In this document: positions 11,101 to 17,564 of the stretch, in pieces
How the letters are laid out: each line of letters opens with the position of its first letter
Position numbering within the stretch: position 1 is the first letter of the stretch
DNA from: Halovivax gelatinilyticus
GTDB lineage: Archaea > Halobacteriota > Halobacteria > Halobacteriales > Natrialbaceae
Direction: 5' to 3'
Assembly: GCF_024300625.1 (NCBI RefSeq)
Contig: NZ_CP101322.1
Coordinates: 1,315,992-1,379,991, forward strand
Length of the DNA stretch: 64,000 bases
Notes under the pieces: generated by a model
Told to the model about the DNA's origin: nothing
The model's database searches: none
Seen by the model: only the letters and a program-made list of their open reading frames with translations
Program-made: the position numbers and the translations under genes

Positions 11101-12121
11101 CGAACGTAAACGAGAACTCGGCGACCGCTCCGGTGAAGCGAAAACCCTGCACAATCTCGGACACCTCGAGAGTCAACGAGGGAACTTCGACCGCGCTGTC
11201 GAGTATTACGAACAGAGTCTAGAGCGTAAACAGGAACTCGGCGACCGCCCGCTGTTGGACTCGACGCTCAACAATCTCGGGACGATCGAGGGACGACGGG
11301 GCGAGTTCGACCGCGCGGCCGAACTACACGAACGAAGCCTCGCCCTCAAGCGAGAACTCGGCGACCGACACGGCGAGGCGTTCAGCCTCCACAATCTCGG
11401 TCAGGTCGAACACCGCCGAGGCAGCTTCGACAGGGCGAGCGAACTCCACGAACAGTGCGTCGCACTGATGGACGAGCTCGACAACCGTCCCGGGACGGCT
11501 CCGTCACTGGGCAATCTCGGGTTAATCGCCGCGCGGCGAGGTGAGTACGATCGGGCCCAGGAGTACGGCGAGCGATGTCTCGACGTCGCAACGGAGGCCG
11601 GCGATCCCGAACAGATCGCTGCGGGCCACCGGTGTCTGGGCGAAATCGCCCTCCGTACGGAAGCCTACGATCGAGCGCGAACCCACTTCGACGCCGCTCT
11701 CGATGCCCTCGATAGCGAGGACGGGCTGATCGCTCTTCAGGTCCGTCTGGCCAGCGCCAGGCTCTCGCTCGCCCTCGGCGAGATCGACCGGGCCCGATCG
11801 ATCGCACGCGCAGTCTACGGAGCGAGTGAAACGATGACAGCGGTATACTGGGTCGGCCGGAGTAGTCAGCTTTTAGGGCGAATCGAGTCCGACGCTGGGA
11901 CGATCGACACTGCTCGCGAACACCTTCTCGATGCCCTCGAAACGTTCGAGCGAATCGGTGCGCTTTACGACGCACTGCGGACGCTGGAGTGGCTCTTCGA
12001 GACGGGCGCCGATTGCAGTGAAACCGCCGATGCGTGGCGGGAACGGGCCCGGGTGTTACTGGCTGACGCACCCGAGTCGGTGCGCGAGTGTCATAGGGAG
12101 TTGGGCGAAGAGTGCTCCTAA
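8192..12121 (+). CDS. HTH-FilR1 regulator fused to a STAND-like P-loop NTPase and TPR array
   Basis: 1309 residues. Residues about 15-70 form a winged helix-turn-helix (IRDLVDDTGQSRSTINRAV). Residues about 85-260 resemble the FilR1/DUF1724 effector domain that follows such HTH domains in haloarchaeal regulators. A P-loop LVLGPPGSGKST lies near 386-397, and a Walker B-like HALVIVEDA near 440, followed by LLDARESEW. A helical stretch follows (about 500-740), then tetratricopeptide repeats to the C-terminus, the clearest with an exact 40-residue period and the signature NLG...RG.FDRA.E..E.SL. This is the architecture of STAND signal-transducing NTPases: sensor repeats, nucleotide switch and effector, with a DNA-binding effector here. 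A TATA-like AAGTATAAG lies about 35 nt upstream of the ATG. It stands alone and diverges from the surface-protein gene. Whether it controls that gene, or acts in stress response or defence, is unknown. Confidence 0.85.
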   Translation: MRRAERTEETEALIKRIDVLDRLCESSAYIRDLVDDTGQSRSTINRAVAELKEIDLVDTSDEGIEATIAGRLARDRLDSFLSEFDDVLTAEAVLDPLAPSVGIEPAVVAGGEAMLATGPTPYRPLERVHDDLNDAESYRALVPALEDPRTVRLLYEHVITDGNPAELVVSPEVFESLRQEFPRRMAAMADTNDFSVLVGPVPPYGLATLVREPSLESNPPSDIAHLVVMNEHGGVHGALVNESTAAVTWAESRYAAVREEAIDRTDALIDDADDVQCTRASVGRSPTGLTLPVSLEREGFIEVDESYFREEPVADPATAWRTGLSLGEVHTGYAVARTYPNSESDAGIADRFFGDDNPTDGRSTDGHHPTDLATAVSDGLVTGSNSLVLGPPGSGKSTVCKQVACEWYAADRGPVLYREYDRGRSVSSIDDLAAAVADSGGHALVIVEDAVRADANAIFGAIERLEDCDDVSVLLDARESEWREYASRSAVASELAVAHVPPLRASDCERLVDHFERTVGKTVDVSADRLWSTVRGEASGGHSNELLRLIHRLAPYADPLAHEPTALEEAVGSVSDALDGDEVTLSVSILANVLNAAGVDIDRGLFYSIVEADRFDAVDAAIDRLEGVVLFAREDGSYRTVHEEWSTAFLAHRIDAGGEKAAAQRFGAAVSALLALADDPDHRREIVEHLDGQRTLAAVTDDPASWVDETVEAVYAIGRRRSQLAALFGDGSRDAVELPDACSDALSGQRPIWLGRLFLSGGYYDRAERAFERVNDESIDRSGERLLGLARVSINRGEYDEALAHCEACLSLVDGEGREVIRARAQLRLGEVLTERGEYDDAKTNYDAALETFCARGLRGWEASARHGLGTVAGKRSEFDRATEQYETSLRLERQIGDRRGEAETITCLGNVAWKRGGVDRASELFERSLELRRELGDRAGVATALGHLGVIEGQRGNHERAAEFHERSLERKRELGDRSGEAKTLHNLGHLESQRGNFDRAVEYYEQSLERKQELGDRPLLDSTLNNLGTIEGRRGEFDRAAELHERSLALKRELGDRHGEAFSLHNLGQVEHRRGSFDRASELHEQCVALMDELDNRPGTAPSLGNLGLIAARRGEYDRAQEYGERCLDVATEAGDPEQIAAGHRCLGEIALRTEAYDRARTHFDAALDALDSEDGLIALQVRLASARLSLALGEIDRARSIARAVYGASETMTAVYWVGRSSQLLGRIESDAGTIDTAREHLLDALETFERIGALYDALRTLEWLFETGADCSETADAWRERARVLLADAPESVRECHRELGEECS
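10800..11530 (+). repeat. 120-nt periodic TPR-coding repeats
   Basis: The word CAATCTCGG recurs at exact 120-nt spacing (ending at about 11160, 11280, 11400 and 11520), and GAACTCGGCGACCG-type words recur at the same period upstream. The units encode 40-residue TPRs, longer than the canonical 34-residue TPR and like kinesin-light-chain-type repeats. The near-identity of some DNA blocks suggests fairly recent unit duplication. Confidence 0.85.
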
Positions 12122-12527
12122 CACGGAGGATTCGAGGGCGGCCGGCCCCGATCCTGGTGGAGTGCGCCCAGTGTGGTCTCGCGGTGGCGTAGATATCGTC
12201 GCCGACGAAGCGTGAAAGTGGAGCCAGGGGTTCACTTCGCTCAGCTCCCACCCGAATCGGAAATGCGCATCCGGCACCGGCGAGAAAGACTGGGGTGACG
12301 GTGCCGAGCCGTCGCCTCTCGTTCCAGAACGGCGCACGACACCCCCGCGGTGAGTATCGGACCCGACCGCTTCGGACGGTTCGTCGAATGCACCACGGGT
12401 GTACGCCCAGCAAGAGACAGCGAGCCCTCACCACCTTTTTCGAGCGAGACGGATCCCGGACGATCAGCAGAGTCCGTTGGTCGATTGAAACGAACTACTG
12501 CTCTACCAGGCCAGGAAAATTCGACCC
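12122..12527. other. Intergenic region, no gene seen
   Basis: About 400 bases between the converging NTPase-TPR and sufU genes. Short frames on both strands are Arg/Pro/Ser-rich and lack the acidic bias of real proteins in this genome. No tRNA or strong terminator was seen. Confidence 0.5.
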
Positions 12528-12953
12528 CTAGTCTTCAGTCGTCGTCTTCTCCGTGTCGAGTTCGCCGCGGTAGATCTCGGCGCCGTCCTGGGCGACCTTC
12601 TCGGCGAGGACGGCACACTTGATCCGCATCGGCGAGATGTCGACGCCGAGCAACTCGGTGACGTCGTCTCGGTCCATCTCGAGTAGTTCCTCGACGGTCA
12701 TCCCGGGCAGTTGTTCTGAGAGCAGACTGGCCGAGGCCTGGCTGATCGCACAGCCGTCTCCGCTGAAGGCGACGCGTTCGATCACCGGTTGGTCGCCGTC
12801 CTCGTCGAGAACGACGTCCATCTTGATCTCGTCGCCACACATCGGATTCTCGCCGACGTGGCTGAACGTTGGATCCTCGAGTTCCCCGTAATTACGCGGG
12901 TTCTTGTAGTGATCGAGGATCTGCTGTCGGTACATATCCGATCCGAGTCCCAT
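12528..12953 (-). CDS. sufU: Iron-sulfur cluster assembly scaffold, SufU/IscU family
   Basis: 141 residues. SufU receives persulfide sulfur from the cysteine desulfurase SufS and/or serves as scaffold for Fe-S cluster building. The three conserved ligand cysteines are C39 (NPMCGDE), C68 (GDGCAIS) and C113 (RIKCAVL), with D41 also conserved. The start ATG at 12953 gives MGLGSDMYRQQ, the usual haloarchaeal N-terminus; a TTG nine codons upstream is in frame but less likely. Its natural partner sufS lies about 17 kb away on the same strand (30033-31283), with the CRISPR island between them. Confidence 0.93.
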   Translation of the reverse strand: MGLGSDMYRQQILDHYKNPRNYGELEDPTFSHVGENPMCGDEIKMDVVLDEDGDQPVIERVAFSGDGCAISQASASLLSEQLPGMTVEELLEMDRDDVTELLGVDISPMRIKCAVLAEKVAQDGAEIYRGELDTEKTTTED

Positions 12954-13018
12954 TTGATAGCCCTTCGACTGGTCCGGCAAAAAGGATTGCGCTGTTCGCA
13001 GACGTTGTTGCGGGTAGC

Positions 13019-13228
13019 TTACAGTACGTACCGATCGTAGAGGGCGTTGATGACGAACAGAGCTGCTGTGACGACGACGAACGTGATCGCCGCTGCCGAG
13101 TAGGAGAGATCGCTAAAGACGAAGACGGTGAGCGTACAGACGAACACGATCGCCGCCGCACCGCCCGCCTGCGCGCCGTTGCCGAGCGCGGGTTTGGGGC
13201 CGTCGTCGCCGAGATAGTCTATCTCCAT
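13019..13228 (-). CDS. Small two-segment membrane protein
   Basis: 69 residues starting MEIDYLGDDGPKP, with two hydrophobic segments (about 24-40 and 45-62) and a short charged end. Acidic N-terminus and codon use fit the genome. An AT-rich stretch (TTATTATTTG, minus-strand promoter side) lies upstream of the ATG. Function unknown; small proteins of this shape are common in haloarchaea. Confidence 0.7.
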   Translation of the reverse strand: MEIDYLGDDGPKPALGNGAQAGGAAAIVFVCTLTVFVFSDLSYSAAAITFVVVTAALFVINALYDRYVL

Positions 13229-13482
13229 ACGAACGGTTCGATCGCGACCGCAATACTAGTTTATTATTTGTTAGTATTATTCCGATTAGATTCGCCACCT
13301 TCGATGGACCGTGCTCCCAAGTGAGCGGATAGTGATGACGAGACGGTTAGTTAATGACCATAAGCAATTGTCTTTTATGTCTGCAGTGCGTGGAGAGAGG
13401 TACCGATAGTATCGGGCACGAATCGACGGCCTGTCGATTGCCCCCATTGACACCAATTCAGTGTGCATGAAAACCCCCACCC

Positions 13483-13815
13483 ATGAACGCAGACACACCA
13501 CCAGCCACCGACCGGACGTCCCGAGTGATAACCGCCCTCTCGAACGAGTACTGTCGAGCCGTTATCGCGTGCTGTCGCGGGCGCACCGATCCGACGGTCT
13601 CCTTCGAGACGCTCGTCCACGACGTCGGGCGGCGGTCGACTCTCGATCCGTCGACGGTCGACGTCCACCTACACCACCACGCCCTGCCGAAACTGGCCGA
13701 TGCCGGTCTCATCGAATACGATCGGACCGACGGCACCGTCAGGTACAACGAACAGCACGAGTGTGAGTCGTTACTCGAAACCGTCCAGACGAGCCTCGCC
13801 ACGTCACCCGACTGA
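13483..13815 (+). CDS. DUF7344-like helix-turn-helix regulator
   Basis: 110 residues. The pattern ITALSNEYCRAVIACC near the start, then a VDVHLHHHALPKLADAGLIEYD segment with a wing, is the small winged-helix fold of the haloarchaeal DUF7344 group, usually presumed to be a DNA-binding regulator. The HHH.LP.L..AG.. core is shared with the gene at 33026-33379. The start ATG at 13483 follows a region with a weak TATA. The target is unknown. Confidence 0.75.
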   Translation: MNADTPPATDRTSRVITALSNEYCRAVIACCRGRTDPTVSFETLVHDVGRRSTLDPSTVDVHLHHHALPKLADAGLIEYDRTDGTVRYNEQHECESLLETVQTSLATSPD

Positions 13816-13879
13816 ACGAGTACACTGCCACGACAGTCGGCCCCGAGGAAACGCCCGGTAGTCGACTCGCTCACCCAGT

Positions 13880-14299
13880 TCAGTCCCGATTTGAGATGGA
13901 CCGGGACGGGTTCTGAACACGGGGCGTCCGCTCGGCGGTGGTCTCCGAGGGGGTTGCGACTTCGAATTTCGTGACCAGAAACTCACAGCGTGGGGCTCCA
14001 ACGTGCGTACACTGACGCTCTTCGACGTGAAACGGTTCCTCGTAGTGCTCGCCGATCCCGACCAGAATACCGCCAGCCAGGGCGCAGAACCCGCGGCCCG
14101 ACTCGTAGGCAACGAGCACTCGGCTTTCGTCTATCCAGGAACTCGAAAGACGGGGCGGCGTAAACGACGACAGTTTCTTCCCACGCAACGCCTCGTGGAC
14201 GTACGCTTCGGCGTTTGCAACGAGTTCGAGGCCCGCCCAATCCTGGTCGACGTGAACGCCGTACGTCGAGACGAGCTGTGGAACGAGAAACCTACGATA
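13880..14299 (-). pseudogene. Remnant of a heme NO-binding (HNOB/H-NOX-like) protein gene, N-terminus lost
   Basis: The frame reads continuously on the minus strand from about 14299 (YRRFLVPQLV) through DWAGLELVANAEAYVHEAL, a TPPRL segment, VLVAYESGRGFCALAGGIL and QCTHVGAPRCEF to a stop at 13880. This is the C-terminal two thirds of a haloarchaeal HNOB/V4R-like heme-NO-binding protein. The N-terminal portion, with the start codon and the proximal heme region, is absent: upstream the frame hits a stop at about 14336 inside globin-derived DNA. No ATG precedes the conserved part; only a TTG at 14188 could start a short product. I call it a truncated, probably inactive gene. Confidence 0.75.
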
Positions 14300-14469
14300 G
14301 CCGCTCGATGCGCGAGGCCCACGCGGACATGGGAATCACCGACGAGGACTTCGACGCGGTCGCCGACCACCTCGACGCGACCCTCCTCGACGCGGACGTG
14401 GCACCCGAGGACCGGCAAACCGTCCTCGAAACCGTCGATGGCTACCGGGACGAAGTGGTGGCCAGGTAG
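14287..14469 (+). pseudogene. Remnant of a group I truncated hemoglobin gene, C-terminus only
   Basis: The plus-strand frame from about 14287 reads ETYDSRSMREAHADMGI, then FDAVADHLDATL, and ends VDGYRDEVVAR with a stop at 14469. This matches the C-terminal half of truncated hemoglobins, with the typical SMREAHA...IT...FD.V motif. The preceding 70 bases belong, on the other strand, to the heme NO-binding remnant, so the globin N-terminus is gone. The two fragments meet head to head within about 15 bases, which a simple deletion cannot produce. Confidence 0.75.
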
Positions 14470-14587
14470 GTAACGAGCGGACTCGTCGGTAGCAGACTCG
14501 ACAGGACATTCGTCGAGTGTGCGTCGGAGAGCGATGTATCGCTACTCACCCATCAGATCCACTAATTACCTTTCTCGACAGTAAGCA

Positions 14588-14600
14588 GTAATTATATAGT
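14588..14600 (+). promoter_or_regulatory. TATA box of leader-RNA copy A
   Basis: The AT-rich word AATTATATAGT at about 14590-14600 places an archaeal start about 25 nt downstream, near 14620. That is exactly at the base of the conserved stem described in the next entry. Confidence 0.6.
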
Positions 14601-14619
14601 AATTCACACCAAACGGTCG

Positions 14620-14760
14620 AACGGAAGCCGCTCTCCACACCGTCGCGGGGGCTGCGCAGAAATGCCCCGGGTGGTTAGGACACCCGAGACGCGGCTTCCA
14701 AGCACGCGGCTTGGTCACCATGATTGCGTACACACCATCGAGACAAAAAGGTCTCGCACG
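14620..14760 (+). ncRNA. Structured leader RNA, copy A (paralogue of 28648-28800)
   Basis: An outer stem pairs 14623-14629 (GGAAGCC) with 14693-14699 (GGCTTCC). An inner hairpin pairs 14668-14673 (CGGGTG) with 14681-14686 (CACCCG). A downstream hairpin CGAGAC/GTCTCG spans about 14739-14756. The sequence aligns with copy B at 28.6 kb in blocks: GGAAGC, TCTCCAC, GAAATGYCCCGGGTGG, ACACCCGAGAC, GGCTTCCA, CGTAC, CTCGCACG. Loops differ while stems are kept, which supports an RNA fold. It leads into a micro-ORF and a zinc-ribbon gene. I do not recognise it as a known class; a regulatory 5' leader is my inference. Confidence 0.65.
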
Positions 14761-14848
14761 CCTGCGGTATCGACAGCTACAGCTGCGATCGACTTACGCT
14801 TTGGATTCTAGCGTTCGACTTGACCCGTTTCGGGATGGGGTGTGCTGA
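14720..14848 (+). CDS. Micro-ORF A (42 residues) coupled to the zinc-ribbon gene
   Basis: ATG at 14720 to TGA at 14846-14848, which overlaps the ATG of the next gene (TGATG). The product is basic, beginning MIAYTPSRQKGLAR. The matching frame in copy B begins MNPYRLPRHKPLAR, giving the shared pattern M..Y...R.K.LAR. Both micro-ORFs start at the same place in the leader and end exactly at the next start codon. It may be a translated regulatory peptide or the consequence of RNA conservation; the start of the frame overlaps the third hairpin. Confidence 0.5.
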   Translation: MIAYTPSRQKGLARLRYRQLQLRSTYALDSSVRLDPFRDGVC

Positions 14849-15096
14849 TGGCGAACGTCAAGTCGAACGAGAAATTGGATGTAGAAACCTGTTACCGTTG
14901 TGGCGATTCGCTTGACCGTGCGCACTGGGTTCGCCTCTCAACGGTGAACTGTGGTGAACTGGCCGCGGCGTATCGCGACAGTGACCGACAGTTCTGTCCC
15001 GACTGCATCGCGGCCATCGGGATGATGGAAATCGATATTTCCGTTCACAAAGACCTGGAGGGTAGGCGACGGGACCGGTTGTTACCGATTCGTTGA
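14848..15096 (+). CDS. Small CxxC zinc-ribbon protein A
   Basis: 82 residues with two CxxC pairs: CYRCGD near residue 15 and CPDC near 51, spaced like a zinc beta-ribbon, followed by a basic tail. No catalytic motif. The start ATG at 14848 overlaps the stop of the upstream micro-ORF. Such small zinc-finger proteins are frequent in haloarchaea and mostly of unknown function. It ends 16 bases before the last repeat of CRISPR array 1. It has the same length and context as the protein at 28869-29117, but the two sequences are not clearly homologous outside the Cys pattern. Confidence 0.75.
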   Translation: MANVKSNEKLDVETCYRCGDSLDRAHWVRLSTVNCGELAAAYRDSDRQFCPDCIAAIGMMEIDISVHKDLEGRRRDRLLPIR

Positions 15097-15111
15097 GCTC
15101 TGCCAACCATC

Positions 15112-16674
15112 GTTTCAATTCCGTTGTGGATTTTCTCCCTGCTGCGACCGATCAGCAACATCCTCGCCTCGTGAAACGCCATTGTTTCAATTCCGTTGTG
15201 GATTTTCTCCCTGCTGCGACCGTCGGAGGTGCCACGTTGCCACCAGCGATAGAACCGTTTCAATTCCGTTGTGGATTTTCTCCCTGCTGCGACCCGTTCG
15301 CGTACGAGTCGAGCACCAACGTCTCGACGTTTCAATTCCGTTGTGGATTTTCTCCCTGCTGCGACATGGTAGCGGTTCCAGGTCGCGGCGGCCGAAGCCC
15401 GGTTTCAATTCCGTTGTGGATTTTCTCCCTGCTGCGACACTCCTTCCTCGAGCTCTTGTCCTTCGAGACCGGAGTTTCAATTCCGTTGTGGATTTTCTCC
15501 CTGCTGCGACACGACCCTCACGGCAACGAATCTCACACGGAGGACTAGTTTCAATTCCGTTGTGGATTTTCTCCCTGCTGCGACTCGACGATAACCGCAA
15601 CCAGTTCACCGTTGATATCTTGTTTCAATTCCGTTGTGGATTTTCTCCCTGCTGCGACCGACGAGAAGGCGGTCGAACCGCATAGCATAGGCAGTTTCAA
15701 TTCCGTTGTGGATTTTCTCCCTGCTGCGACATGCTGGGTATGAAGTTCTCACCCTCCTCTAAAAGTTTCAATTCCGTTGTGGATTTTCTCCCTGCTGCGA
15801 CTCATCAGGCCGAGAATGAACAGCGCCACCAGCAGGAGTTTCAATTCCGTTGTGGATTTTCTCCCTGCTGCGACCGAATCGTCGAGACGGACTACCACGC
15901 GGACGACGAAGTTTCAATTCCGTTGTGGATTTTCTCCCTGCTGCGACGTTCCGGGTGGCCTTCCGGGTATACCTGATAGAGTTTCAATTCCGTTGTGGAT
16001 TTTCTCCCTGCTGCGACTCGAGCACGAAGCCATCCCGGTTATCTCGGGCAACGTTTCAATTCCGTTGTGGATTTTCTCCCTGCTGCGACGTGCCGTCAGA
16101 CGCACGGATCGACTGGCGCCAGATCGTGTTTCAATTCCGTTGTGGATTTTCTCCCTGCTGCGACATTCCGGATCGTGGCGCAACTCCTGTGCTACAACGT
16201 GTTTCAATTCCGTTGTGGATTTTCTCCCTGCTGCGACCCGCGCGCGAGGTGGGCCTGTCCGACCCTTACAGTAGTTTCAATTCCGTTGTGGATTTTCTCC
16301 CTGCTGCGACAACGCGAGAAATTTACAGACTTCCTCGTGTGGAACGTTTCAATTCCGTTGTGGATTTTCTCCCTGCTGCGACAGCACTCGGGGCAGCCAC
16401 GCGTTTCACAGTGTGTCGGTTTCAATTCCGTTGTGGATTTTCTCCCTGCTGCGACCTCAGCGTCCTGTTCATCGTTTCAGGGTTAATCGGGTTTCAATTC
16501 CGTTGTGGATTTTCTCCCTGCTGCGACCCGACACATCGCAAGGATGGTTGACAGTGGGAGATATTGTTTCAATTCCGTTGTGGATTTTCTCCCTGCTGCG
16601 ACGGTTCGCTGCCGGTTGGGCGGTCCACTGCTACCGCGTTTCAATTCCGTTGTGGATTTTCTCCCTGCTGCGAC
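15112..16674 (-). CRISPR. CRISPR array 1, subtype I-D: 22 repeats, 21 spacers
   Basis: A 37-nt repeat recurs every 71-75 nt from 15112 to 16638 with 34-38 nt unique spacers. In the transcribed direction (minus strand) it starts GTCGCAGCAGGGAG and ends ATTGAAAC, the usual 3' handle. This and the conserved leader at its high-coordinate end set the orientation: newest spacers near 16.6 kb, oldest near 15.1 kb. I saw no degenerate repeat. Because the repeat contains no stop in several frames, long open frames run through the array; they are not genes. Confidence 0.98.
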
Positions 16675-16789
16675 TGGGGGTGAATATGGGGCTATAGGCC
16701 CCATAATTGTTTCTCCTGGCTCGAAAATCGACCTGTGCTTCGTGGACTGGGGCTGTACAGCGACTTCATAAGGGTCCACGAAGAGTAGT
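16675..16789 (-). promoter_or_regulatory. Leader of CRISPR array 1 with promoter and inverted repeat
   Basis: It is closely similar to the leader of array 2 over about 105 nt, sharing GTACAGCCCC, CCACGAAGC, GGTCGATTTTCGAGCCAGG, AGAAACAATTATG and ATATTCACCCCC next to the first repeat. An inverted repeat CTTCGTGGAC/GTCCACGAAG (16738-16747 and 16774-16783) flanks the TATA-like CTTATGAAG with a 26-nt spacer. A second small palindrome, GGGGC-CTATA-GCCCC, lies nearer the repeat. These are likely sites for transcription start, a regulator and spacer integration. Confidence 0.85.
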
Positions 16790-17440
16790 TCAAGGGAACT
16801 GCGATGCGAGGTACAGTCGGCCACTGAGCGTGATTTCGACGAGCTTGGATCGATCTTCGGTGTGGCACGATACTAATCCCTCGGATTCGAGTTGGTTGAC
16901 GTGCCGAGTGATCGTACTCTTCGCACTTTCCCGTCGCTCTTCGAGTGATGAAATCGACACCGGTTGCCCTTGGTCCGCTACGGTGATCAGCGTCTGTTTC
17001 GCACCACGGGAAACGTTCGTCGGGAGCGTGGGTACTTCCCACTCCCGAACCTGTCCATCGATATCGCTGTAACCCAAGATGCCAGCGATATTTTGTCCAT
17101 GCGCAATTGTGGCAACGATCAGTGGAACGAGTACGTCACGGGCACCCCCTCCAAAATTGACTATCACCGAGCCGTCCGCAGCCGTCAAAAGGTCGCTGCA
17201 CTGAATTACGGCCGACGAAAAGTCATCGTGCGGAATCCGTTCGACGTCAACCGAGATTTCCGGTTCGATTTCGTGCAATAGTTTCTCGACATCTGCAATC
17301 GCATCCGCCGCGCGATCGGTATCGGTCTCCTCGCCGGGACGAACCAGCACAACAAGGTCTCCCGCCTCGATATCTTGTTTTAGAATCGCCCGCGTGACGC
17401 TGGTCGTGTTGAACCCGATCGGTGAAACGAACGTCCGCAT
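16790..17440 (-). CDS. csa3: Csa3: CARF-domain CRISPR regulator
   Basis: 216 residues. The N-terminal CARF domain begins MRTFVSPIGFNTTSVTRAIL and has a conserved NFGGGARD turn (about 95-102). The C-terminal winged helix (about 150-215) contains SSLEERRESAKSTITRHVNQL. Known Csa3 proteins bind DNA at CRISPR leaders or cas promoters, and the CARF domain can bind cyclic oligonucleotides. The gene is divergent from cas6 across a 124-bp shared promoter region, and its stop lies at the edge of the array 1 leader. The ATG at 17440 is very close to a TATA-like element, so the transcript may be leaderless. Confidence 0.9.
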   Translation of the reverse strand: MRTFVSPIGFNTTSVTRAILKQDIEAGDLVVLVRPGEETDTDRAADAIADVEKLLHEIEPEISVDVERIPHDDFSSAVIQCSDLLTAADGSVIVNFGGGARDVLVPLIVATIAHGQNIAGILGYSDIDGQVREWEVPTLPTNVSRGAKQTLITVADQGQPVSISSLEERRESAKSTITRHVNQLESEGLVSCHTEDRSKLVEITLSGRLYLASQFP

Positions 17441-17564
17441 TTGCCTGAATTTCGCGTCTTGGACTCATAATATTGCAGGATATTGCAACGGACCCGTTCC
17501 TGTTGCAGTACAAATAGGTCGGTGGCTTTATGACCATTGCACATCATTTTCTGCCATCCGTCGC
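17441..17564. promoter_or_regulatory. Divergent csa3/cas6 promoter region
   Basis: It contains a direct repeat ATATTGCAGG-ATATTGCAAC at about 17470-17490 and a further TTGCAGTAC, candidate operator words. A TATA-like TATTATGAG serves csa3, and GCTTTATGAC at about 17525 serves the cas operon about 40 bases before the cas6 ATG. It lacks the GTCCACGAAG arms found in both CRISPR leaders. Confidence 0.5.

Noticed and set aside
10139-11176. 345-codon frame antisense to the TPR region
   Set aside because: It mirrors the 120-nt repeats of the real gene and has no haloarchaeal acidic bias beyond that.
15093-16700. Several 100-230 codon frames through CRISPR array 1 on both strands
   Set aside because: They consist of the repeat translated over and over; the 37-nt repeat simply lacks stops in those frames. 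The same holds for array 2.
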